8,444 bases of DNA, from NCBI GenBank assembly GCA_036655975.1, contig JAVVPD010000087.1, positions 1 through 8,444 on the forward strand, in the 5' to 3' direction. Numbering within the stretch: position 1 is the first letter of the stretch; each line of letters opens with the position of its first letter. This DNA comes from CASQEL01 sp036655975. GTDB taxonomy: Bacteria > Desulfobacterota > Desulfovibrionia > Desulfovibrionales > Desulfovibrionaceae. Below are positions 1 to 5,054 of the stretch, piece after piece. The notes beneath the pieces were generated by a model. The model did not search any database, was not told the origin of the DNA, and saw only the letters and a program-made list of their open reading frames with translations. The translations under genes and the position numbers were made by a program.

Positions 1-1
1 T

Positions 2-727
2 TTTGGGCTAGCGTCTACCTCCTATTGTCATTTTACTTCGCCTATCCGCCGCTATGCGGACATGATTGTCCACCGGGCTTTAAAACATGCTCTGGGCATG
101 AATCCCGGCCCTATTCCTAGCGAGCATGCTTTATTGATGCTGGCGGACAATCTGAACCGCCGCGAAAGAACCGCCATGGAAGCCGAGCGGGAAATGGGCC
201 GCCGTCTGGGGGTGCTGGTGTTGCGGGATCGTGTGGGCGAAACCTTCACGGGAACCATTGCGGGCGTGTCGGACTTTGGTTTGTTTATTGAATTAGACGC
301 CATGCCGGTGGAAGGTATGGTGCGTGTGGCAGATCTTGGCGACGATTATTATGAATTTGATCCAGAAAAGCAGGAACTTATTGGTGCACATACGGGCATA
401 CGCTTCTTGCTTGGGCAAAGGGTACTGACGCGCCTGAGTGAAGTGAATGTAGGGCGTTTGGAAATTACCTTAGGCCTTTTGGAGGGCCCGGAAGGCTGGA
501 CAGCCGGAAAGGTTCGCAGCAAGACCAGCCGGCCTGCGCCAAGACGCGAAGGCGCGGGCGCCCCTAAAAAAGCCGGTTCGCGCTTTGGCGGCGGTTTTCG
601 TGGCAAGGGGGGCGATTCGCGTGGCGGTGGCCCTAAAGGCCGAGGCGGTGCGGGGCGCGGCCCTGCGGGTGGTAAAAGATCTGGTGGTACGGGCGGTCAT
701 ACGCAGGGCCGTTCTGCAGGTCGCTAA
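2..727 (+). CDS. rnr: Ribonuclease R (VacB/RNB family), C-terminal part, 5' truncated
   Basis: This is the 3' end of a processive 3'-to-5' exoribonuclease that degrades structured RNA. The reading frame is open from base 2 with no stop, so the gene enters from outside the window; the ATG at 62 is internal, not a start. The first visible codons read FGLASTSYCHFTSPIRRYAD, the hallmark end of the RNB catalytic domain (YxHFTSPIRRYxD). The catalytic aspartates lie upstream and cannot be seen. An S1 RNA-binding domain follows at about residues 80-160 of the 241-residue fragment (GETFTGTIAGVSDFGLFIEL, then the RNase R-type DDYYEFD segment). The last ~75 residues are low-complexity, rich in Gly, Arg and Lys with RGG-like motifs, and probably bind RNA. 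The stop is TAA at 725-727, 5 bases before murJ, which suggests co-transcription. RNase R is favoured over RNase II by the S1 sequence and the basic tail. Confidence 0.93.
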   Translation, partial: FGLASTSYCHFTSPIRRYADMIVHRALKHALGMNPGPIPSEHALLMLADNLNRRERTAMEAEREMGRRLGVLVLRDRVGETFTGTIAGVSDFGLFIELDAMPVEGMVRVADLGDDYYEFDPEKQELIGAHTGIRFLLGQRVLTRLSEVNVGRLEITLGLLEGPEGWTAGKVRSKTSRPAPRREGAGAPKKAGSRFGGGFRGKGGDSRGGGPKGRGGAGRGPAGGKRSGGTGGHTQGRSAGR

Positions 728-732
728 CGGGT

Positions 733-2283
733 ATGGGCTTTTTGCGTCACACCCAGCACATGGGGCTGGCAGCTTTGATTATGGGCGGCAGTATTGTGCT
801 GTCACGTTTCATGGGGCTGTTGCGCGATAAAGTTATTTCGTGGCAATTTGGGGCTTCGGGGGAAGCGGATCTCTATTTCGCTGCCTTTGTTGTGCCTGAT
901 TTTATTAATTATCTGCTGGCAGGGGGCTATGTGTCGATAACCCTGATCCCCCTGCTGGCCCGTCGTTTTGAAGAAGACGCTGAAGACGCATGGCGTTTTT
1001 TTTCTGCCGTGTTTTGGTGGGCCTTGCTGGTTTCCACGCTGCTTACCGCCCTTGCGTGGTGGCAGGCTCCCCAGCTTTCGGCTTGGGTAGCCCCAGGTTT
1101 TAGCCCAGAGCAACTCCACCGTCTGGCCTATTTCCTCCGTATTATTTTACCCGCACAGGTGTTTTTTTTGGCGGGAGCCTGTTTTTCCGCCCTGTTGTTT
1201 TTGCGGCGGCAATTTTATATTCCTGCGCTAACCCCTTTACTCTATAACGGGATGATTATCGCGGGGGGCTTGCTGATGCCGCTCTTGGGCGGCGCGCAAG
1301 GCATGGAAGGCTTTTGCTGGGGGGTCACGGTGGGCGCGGCTGTGGGCGCTTTTGCCCTGCCGTGGTGGGCGGCCGCTTCGGGCGGTGCCTTGCGGATTTT
1401 TCCGGTGCTGCGGCATCCGCTCATGCGGCGGTTTTTGTGTATCGCTTTGCCTTTGATGTTGGGGCAAAGCGTGGTGATGCTCAATGAGCAATTTATGCGG
1501 ATTTTTGGTTCACTGGTGGGGGACGGGGCGGTGAGCCTGCTCAGCTATGCCCGCCGTATTTCCCAAGTGCCCGTGGGAATGGTGGGACAGGCTGCGGCGG
1601 TGGCCTCCTATCCTTTTTTGGCGGCCTTGGTGGCCCAAGGAGCTACGGCACGTTTTGGGCAAACCTTGAGCACCGCGCTGAACACCAGCCTGAGCCTGTG
1701 TATTCCGCTGTCGGCCTGGATGATTGCCATGGCAACGCCCACCATGTGTTTGATTTTTTACGGCGGTAATTTTGGCATGGCTGAAACCCTTGCCTCCGCG
1801 CCTTTGCTGCAAATTATGATGCTTGCTGTGCCCCTCTGGGTGGTGCAAATGTTGCTGGGACGCGCTTTTTACGCCCAAGGCGATACCTTAACGCCCGCCT
1901 TGGTGGGCACGGCAATGACGATTGTGAGTATCCCCGCTTTTTTACTGGTGAAAACAGCCTATGGTATAGCGCTTATTACCAGTCTGGGGGTTGCGGCCTA
2001 TGTGGGGGCTTTGGTGGTGCTGTGGCTACGCCGTCAGGGGCGCGGTGCCTTTGTGGGCTTGCAGCACACGCTTGTTTGGTCGCTGGGGTGTTCCACGCTG
2101 GCTGCCGTTCCCGCCGCCTATGCCGCCCAGTACAGCATGACCTTGGCCCTGCTTCCGGTTTTGGCGGCGCTTCTCGCCTTAGCGGTGGGTGGCTTGCTGT
2201 TTGCAGCCATCTATGTCCCCCTGATTTATTGGCGGGCCCCCACATTGCTCGAACCGATTATACGCCGATTCCGCAAAAAATGA
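733..2283 (+). CDS. murJ: Lipid II flippase MurJ (MviN), 516 aa
   Basis: A polytopic inner-membrane protein of the MOP (MATE/PST/MurJ) superfamily that moves lipid-linked peptidoglycan precursor (lipid II) to the outer face of the membrane. Hydrophobic segments run almost end to end, fitting about 14 membrane helices, and 516 residues is normal for the family. Recognisable signatures are SRFMGLLRD (R25, R31), equivalent to E. coli MurJ R18 and R24; ADLYFAAF (D46, equivalent to D39); SYARRISQVPVG (R275, equivalent to R270); and GRAFYAQGDTLTP near 376-388, the usual FYS/AxxDTxTP motif. One deviation is that E. coli R52-R53 align with N59-Y60 here (VPDFINYLLAGG). The ATG at 733 is the first in frame after the rnr stop; the ATG at 760 is an alternative start with 9 fewer residues. 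No strong Shine-Dalgarno sequence is visible, which suits translational coupling to rnr. The last residues are basic (RRFRKK), and a terminator-like hairpin follows. Confidence 0.93.
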   Translation: MGFLRHTQHMGLAALIMGGSIVLSRFMGLLRDKVISWQFGASGEADLYFAAFVVPDFINYLLAGGYVSITLIPLLARRFEEDAEDAWRFFSAVFWWALLVSTLLTALAWWQAPQLSAWVAPGFSPEQLHRLAYFLRIILPAQVFFLAGACFSALLFLRRQFYIPALTPLLYNGMIIAGGLLMPLLGGAQGMEGFCWGVTVGAAVGAFALPWWAAASGGALRIFPVLRHPLMRRFLCIALPLMLGQSVVMLNEQFMRIFGSLVGDGAVSLLSYARRISQVPVGMVGQAAAVASYPFLAALVAQGATARFGQTLSTALNTSLSLCIPLSAWMIAMATPTMCLIFYGGNFGMAETLASAPLLQIMMLAVPLWVVQMLLGRAFYAQGDTLTPALVGTAMTIVSIPAFLLVKTAYGIALITSLGVAAYVGALVVLWLRRQGRGAFVGLQHTLVWSLGCSTLAAVPAAYAAQYSMTLALLPVLAALLALAVGGLLFAAIYVPLIYWRAPTLLEPIIRRFRKK

Positions 2284-2287
2284 TGTC

Positions 2288-2315
2288 CTGTCTGGGCCAG
2301 ACAGCCCTTTTTTTT
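2288..2315. terminator. Rho-independent terminator, between convergent murJ and pncC
   Basis: CTGTCT (2288-2293) pairs with AGACAG (2299-2304) around a five-base GC loop, followed by CCC and eight T (2308-2315). A competing stem GGGC/GCCC (2294-2297 with 2304-2307) sits directly against the T-run. Both would end murJ transcripts. Read on the minus strand, the same hairpin is followed after 7 bases by a run of six T (the A-run at 2275-2280), so it may also serve pncC weakly. Confidence 0.7.
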
Positions 2316-2832
2316 ATCCCAATTTTGTCACTAAAGCACTGACGACCAGAGCGACGGTTTGGCGGCGGATGCGCTGGCGGTCGCCTTCAAGGTGGAGGCA
2401 TTGGCTGGAGGTCACGCCTTGCACACAAAAGCCCAGCCACACCGTGCCGACGGGTTTTTCGGGGGTACCGCCGTCTGGCCCTGCCACGCCGGAAATTGCC
2501 ACCGCAATGGGCACGTGCAAAAGCTTGCATGCCCCTTGGGCCATGTGACAAACGACTTCGCGGCTCACGGCCCCGTGCACGTCTATACAGGCGGCGGGAA
2601 CGCGTAACAGCGTTGTTTTTATGCGGTTGTCATAGGCAATAATGCCTCCAACAAACCATTGTGAGGCGCCGCTGATGCTGGTAAGGGTCGCCCCCACCAG
2701 GCCGCCTGTGCAAGATTCTGCCGTAGCGCACTGTAGGCCGCGTGTCGATAACTTTTGGCCTAAAATACACAATTCCGCTTCGAGATCTTGGTAAAAATTT
2801 CGGGAAGAAGGGCAGGGCTGACGGGATGGCAT
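2314..2832 (-). CDS. pncC: Nicotinamide-nucleotide amidase PncC (stand-alone CinA C-terminal domain), 172 aa
   Basis: The PncC/CinA-C family hydrolyses nicotinamide mononucleotide to nicotinate mononucleotide plus ammonia, salvaging the NMN released by NAD-dependent DNA ligase. The protein is the C-terminal domain alone, with no N-terminal molybdopterin-binding-like CinA domain, as in E. coli PncC, and at the usual length. Motifs in order are ATAESCTGGLVG (Ser at residue 40 from the chosen start, the conserved catalytic serine region), GGIIAYDNRIKTTLL (Tyr67, Asn69, Lys72), AISGVAGPDGGTPEKPVGTV (the Gly/Pro-rich signature), and GDRQRIRRQTVALV near the end. It is soluble and cytoplasmic. The ATG at 2832 is chosen because GAGG lies 6 bases upstream; the TTG at 2838 would add two residues but sits directly on that site. 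It is a single-gene unit, convergent with murJ and divergent from fliR across 56 bases. Nothing links it to flagella. Confidence 0.9.
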   Translation of the reverse strand: MPSRQPCPSSRNFYQDLEAELCILGQKLSTRGLQCATAESCTGGLVGATLTSISGASQWFVGGIIAYDNRIKTTLLRVPAACIDVHGAVSREVVCHMAQGACKLLHVPIAVAISGVAGPDGGTPEKPVGTVWLGFCVQGVTSSQCLHLEGDRQRIRRQTVALVVSALVTKLG

Positions 2833-2838
2833 GAACAA

Positions 2839-2844
2839 CCTCGT
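2839..2844 (-). promoter_or_regulatory. Shine-Dalgarno site deciding the pncC start
   Basis: On the minus strand ACGAGG is followed by TTGTTC and then ATG. The six-base spacing to the ATG at 2832 is ideal, while the in-frame TTG at 2838 abuts the site and is unlikely to be used. Confidence 0.6.
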
Positions 2845-2849
2845 AATGT

Positions 2850-2865
2850 TTGCACGATTTTTGCA
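2850..2865 (+). promoter_or_regulatory. Candidate sigma54 (RpoN) -24/-12 promoter for the fliR operon
   Basis: TTGCACG-ATTT-TTGCA matches the sigma54 consensus TGGCACG-N4-TTGCW at every fixed position except the first G of the -24 GG. The flanking bases (AATGT before, AGA after) also fit the extended consensus. The -12 GC is at 2863-2864, so transcription would begin around 2876, just before the fliR ribosome binding site at 2879. Sigma54 control of early and middle flagellar genes is known in many polar-flagellated proteobacteria and in Desulfovibrio. No enhancer-binding-protein site was identified. The imperfect GG leaves real doubt. Confidence 0.5.
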
Positions 2866-2878
2866 AGATTGCAGATGT

Positions 2879-2882
2879 GGAG
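2879..2882 (+). promoter_or_regulatory. Shine-Dalgarno site deciding the fliR start
   Basis: GGAG lies 6 bases before the ATG at 2889. The longer in-frame possibility starting with TTG at 2850 has no such site, and that TTG forms the first bases of the candidate -24 promoter element. Confidence 0.6.
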
Positions 2883-2888
2883 TGTGCC

Positions 2889-3686
2889 ATGAACGTGTTC
2901 AACTTTGATCCTAATACCATTTTAAGCCTGATTTTAACAATCATGCGGGTGAGCATTGTACTTTTTATGCTGCCCGTCTTTAATTCAGAGAAAATCCCCA
3001 TGGCTGTCAAGGGGGCTGCTACAATTGTGATAACATTGGCAATTTGGCCCCACATTGCCTTGTCTGGCGCGCACTTTCCCGCACACCCCTTTGACATGGC
3101 TTTGTTGTTTTTTTGGGAAATTGTTCTCGGCCTAGTGCTTGGCATGTGTATCAACTTTGTATTTATGGGGATACAGGCAGGGGGGGAACTGCTGGGTTTT
3201 CAAATGGGTTTTTCCATGATCAACATTGCCGATCCGCTGACAGGCAACCAAACCGGTGCGGTAGCCTTTTTCTTGTGGATGGTGTCATTGTTAACTTTTT
3301 TAAGTCTTGACGGTCATTTGTATATGTTACAAGGCTTTGCCATGAGCTTCAAGCTTATTCCCGCTGGGGGGCTGCTGATTGGTGATCTTTTATTGCGTCA
3401 GGTCTTTGACCTTGCAGCGGATTTATTTGTTGTGGCGCTGAAAATTGCGGCTCCCGTTATGGTGGCGCTTTTTCTGGTGGAATTGACCATGGCACTGGTA
3501 GCCCGCACCGCCCCGCAAGTGAACATTATGGAAATTGGTTTTCCGCTCAAGATTGCGGTGGGTTTTTTCTTTGTGGGCCTGCTGCTCGTGATCATGTCCG
3601 CGCAGATTGAACAATTTATCGCGGGTTTGGAAAGCATGTTCAGCAATGTGCTACGGGCGGGCAGCCCCTTGTTCCACACGCGTTAG
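2889..3686 (+). CDS. fliR: Flagellar biosynthesis protein FliR, 265 aa
   Basis: An integral inner-membrane component of the flagellar type III export gate, which assembles with FliP and FliQ at the base of the flagellum. Length (265) and about six hydrophobic segments fit the family. Conserved stretches are RVSIVLFMLPVFNSEKIPM near residue 20, GELLGFQMGFSMINIADPLT around residues 100-120, the LDGH motif, and VARTAPQVNIMEIGFPLKI near residues 205-225, which is the most diagnostic FliR segment. The ATG at 2889 is preferred to the TTG at 2850 because of the GGAG site and family length. It is the first gene of a plus-strand flagellar run, and fliP and fliQ are not adjacent. The TAG stop (3684-3686) lies inside the first copy of a repeat element, so the last residues (SPLFHTR) may have been reshaped by the repeat's arrival. 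Confidence 0.94.
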   Translation: MNVFNFDPNTILSLILTIMRVSIVLFMLPVFNSEKIPMAVKGAATIVITLAIWPHIALSGAHFPAHPFDMALLFFWEIVLGLVLGMCINFVFMGIQAGGELLGFQMGFSMINIADPLTGNQTGAVAFFLWMVSLLTFLSLDGHLYMLQGFAMSFKLIPAGGLLIGDLLLRQVFDLAADLFVVALKIAAPVMVALFLVELTMALVARTAPQVNIMEIGFPLKIAVGFFFVGLLLVIMSAQIEQFIAGLESMFSNVLRAGSPLFHTR

Positions 3687-3735
3687 AGCATGTAGCTATT
3701 TTCAATAGCTAAATGCTCTGGCGACGGGAACCGTC
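3683..3735 (+). repeat. 53-bp palindromic repeat, copy A
   Basis: This is identical base for base to 3811-3863. It begins inside the fliR stop codon region. The first part folds into a 35-base hairpin: AGAGCAT (3685-3691) pairs with ATGCTCT (3713-3719), and AGCTATT (3694-3700) pairs with AATAGCT (3704-3710) around a TTC loop, with one mismatch between the two arms. The second part forms a smaller hairpin, GCGACGG-GAA-CCGTCGC (3721-3737), two bases longer per arm than in copy B. There is no T-run, so it is not a standard terminator. The form resembles REP/BIME or miniature mobile repeats; the family is not recognised. Confidence 0.85.
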
Positions 3736-3794
3736 GCCCGCCCCGTAGGCGTAGGCGAAATTTATTTTCGCCGTAAAGCGCCGGAGGGAGCGTC
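3736..3794 (+). other. 59-bp segment present in repeat unit 1 and absent from unit 2
   Basis: It follows the CGTC end of copy A (3732-3735) and itself ends with CGTC (3791-3794). Removing it gives exactly the arrangement seen after copy B. It contains a tandem GTAGGC GTAGGC (3745-3756) and a 7-bp hairpin, GGCGAAA (3754-3760) with TTTCGCC (3766-3772). No ORF or known motif is seen. It is either a deletion target in unit 2 or an insertion in unit 1. Confidence 0.7.
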
Positions 3795-3813
3795 TGGAAT
3801 CAAGAATGTTTTA
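3791..3813 (+). repeat. Repeat unit tail, copy 1
   Basis: These 23 bases (CGTCTGGAATC followed by an A-rich and then T-rich end) recur at 3860-3882 with two mismatches (3804 G/A and 3807 T/G). They form the 3' end of the repeat unit and run straight into the second 53-bp copy. Confidence 0.75.
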
Positions 3814-3863
3814 GAGCATGTAGCTATTTTCAATAGCTAAATGCTCTGGCGACGGGAACCGTC
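3811..3863 (+). repeat. 53-bp palindromic repeat, copy B
   Basis: A perfect second copy of 3683-3735, offset by 128 bases, with the same 35-base hairpin and GACGG-GAA-CCGTC stem-loop. It continues directly into the unit tail at 3860-3882 without the 59-base segment. It lies 35 bases upstream of the flhB start, so it would be part of the flhB leader if the operon is read through. Confidence 0.85.
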
Positions 3864-3882
3864 TGGAATCAAAAAGGTTTTA
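3860..3882 (+). repeat. Repeat unit tail, copy 2
   Basis: Matches 3791-3813 at 21 of 23 bases. It ends just before the purine-rich flhB ribosome binding region (3884-3892). Confidence 0.75.
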
Positions 3883-3883
3883 A

Positions 3884-3892
3884 GGGAAGGGA
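3884..3892 (+). promoter_or_regulatory. flhB ribosome binding site
   Basis: The purine-rich GGGAAGGGA ends 6 bases before the ATG at 3899. It supports that start and shows that the repeats lie outside the translated region of flhB. Confidence 0.55.
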
Positions 3893-3898
3893 AAGAGC

Positions 3899-4978
3899 AT
3901 GTTTGGCGCACAATCAGATCCGAGTAAAACCGAGGCCGCAACCCCGAAACGACGCAGCAAGCAGCGCAATGAGGGGAACGTCCCCAAATCGCAAGAATTG
4001 CCCAAATTTATGAGTTTGGTGGCGGGGCTTGTGGGTTTAAGCTCGTGGATGGGGGTGATGGCTGAAGAAATTAAGGGTATTTTTCGCTATTTTTTAAAAT
4101 ATTCCCACCAATTTGTAGTCACGCCCGAGTCTGTGTACGACCTGTCTATCAGTGTTTCCGCACATATTGCCACTATTGTGATGCCCTTGATGCTGTTTTT
4201 AGCGCTGGTGGCTTATCTAACCCAGCGTTTGCAGGTGGGGAAATTGTGGACAACGCAGGTATTCAAGTTCAAGTGGGATCGCTTTAACATTATCAAAGCC
4301 ATTAAACAGATGTTTTTTTCGCCGCAGACTTTTTTGCGCTTGTTTAAAAGCGCGCTCATGGCAACAGTGGTGGGCCTTGTGCCCTATATGTTGATTAAAA
4401 AGGAATTCGTAAATTTTTTAGCCATGTATTACGCCACCCCCGAGGGCGTAGCGATTTATATGCTCAAAACGGGTTTTACCATGGTGGCGTATACCCTTAT
4501 TCCTATGGCGGTCATTGCCGCAGTGGATTTATGGCATACCCGTTTTGCCTACAATGAACAGATGAAAATGACCAAGCAGGAAGTTAAAGACGAACAGAAG
4601 CAGTCTGAAGGTGACCCGGTTGTCAAGCAACAACAGCGTCAGAAAATGATGGAACAAATGGCGAAGCGTATGTTGCAGGACGTGCCCAAGGCGGACGTGG
4701 TTATTACCAACCCTACACACATTGCCGTGGCTTTGCGCTATGACGTGCTTGCGGCTCCTGCGCCCATGGTGCTCGCCAAGGGGGCGGATCATTTGGCGGA
4801 AAAGATCAAGGCTGTGGCCCGCGAACATAATGTGCCCATTCGTGAAAATGTACCTTTGGCACGGGCTTTGTATAAAGCAGTGGAAGTAGGCGATATGATT
4901 CCGCAAGAATTGTTTAAAGCTACGGCCTCCATCTTAGCCAGCATTTGGCGGATGAAAGGTAAGATACCGGGAAGATAG
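3899..4978 (+). CDS. flhB: Flagellar export gate protein FlhB, 359 aa
   Basis: An inner-membrane export gate protein that switches the flagellar type III system from rod/hook to filament substrates. The N-terminus has the family motif KTEAATPKRRSKQRNEGNVPKS (residues 10-31). Four hydrophobic segments lie at about 37-57, 86-106, 145-165 and 188-208. The cytoplasmic part has the EGDPVVKQQQRQ motif (238-249) and the intact self-cleavage site N271-P272-T273-H274, where FlhB cuts between Asn and Pro. The length is typical and the C-terminus looks complete. The start is supported by a purine-rich site just upstream. The gene is separated from fliR by 212 bases of repeat-containing sequence, unusually wide for this operon, and from flhA by 76 bases. 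It is a flagellar FlhB rather than an injectisome SctU because of its flhA/flhF neighbours. Confidence 0.96.
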   Translation: MFGAQSDPSKTEAATPKRRSKQRNEGNVPKSQELPKFMSLVAGLVGLSSWMGVMAEEIKGIFRYFLKYSHQFVVTPESVYDLSISVSAHIATIVMPLMLFLALVAYLTQRLQVGKLWTTQVFKFKWDRFNIIKAIKQMFFSPQTFLRLFKSALMATVVGLVPYMLIKKEFVNFLAMYYATPEGVAIYMLKTGFTMVAYTLIPMAVIAAVDLWHTRFAYNEQMKMTKQEVKDEQKQSEGDPVVKQQQRQKMMEQMAKRMLQDVPKADVVITNPTHIAVALRYDVLAAPAPMVLAKGADHLAEKIKAVAREHNVPIRENVPLARALYKAVEVGDMIPQELFKATASILASIWRMKGKIPGR

Positions 4979-5039
4979 TATGAAATAAGTATTTTTTGCA
5001 GTGTAACAGTTGGTTCAGATGTTCACGGAACAGACGCAC

Positions 5040-5045
5040 AGGAGT
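5040..5045 (+). promoter_or_regulatory. Shine-Dalgarno site deciding the flhA start
   Basis: AGGAGT lies 9 bases before the ATG at 5055. The earlier in-frame candidates, TTG 5010 and ATG 5019, have no recognisable site upstream. Confidence 0.6.
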
Positions 5046-5054
5046 GTCAGAAAC

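Noticed and set aside
62..727. ATG at 62 as the start of a separate S1-domain protein
   Set aside because: The frame is open upstream and encodes the conserved RNase R motif HFTSPIRRYAD directly before this Met.
2505..2527. GTGCA...TTGCA inside pncC as a sigma54 site
   Set aside because: The -24 element does not align with TGGCAC at the required spacing, and it lies within coding sequence.
2630..3154. A 174-codon minus-strand open frame across pncC and fliR
   Set aside because: It overlaps two well-supported genes in other frames, shows no recognisable domain, and has no ribosome binding site; it is a shadow frame.
3685..3719. Hairpin after fliR as a Rho-independent terminator
   Set aside because: The stem is AT-rich in its upper half and is followed by GGCGACGG, not a T-run; the same hairpin recurs just before flhB within one operon.
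3709..3740. TAAA-containing stretch as a flagellar sigma28 promoter for flhB
   Set aside because: No GCCGATAA-like -10 element at the right distance.
3683..3863. Possible CRISPR array (direct repeats with a spacer)
   Set aside because: There are only two copies, the repeat is 53 bases with a long internal palindrome, the 75-base interval contains related repeat tails, and no cas genes are present.
4529..4906. His-rich minus-strand open frame opposite flhB
   Set aside because: Its composition reflects the reverse complement of flhB codons, and it lies opposite the conserved NPTH region.
4980..4988. Mini-ORF ATG AAA TAA just after the flhB stop, as a leader peptide
   Set aside because: Two codons without a ribosome site or attenuator structure; expected by chance.
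4985..5000. Second sigma54-like site before flhA ending in TTGCA
   Set aside because: Only the -12 part matches; the -24 position reads ATAAGTA with no GG or CAC.
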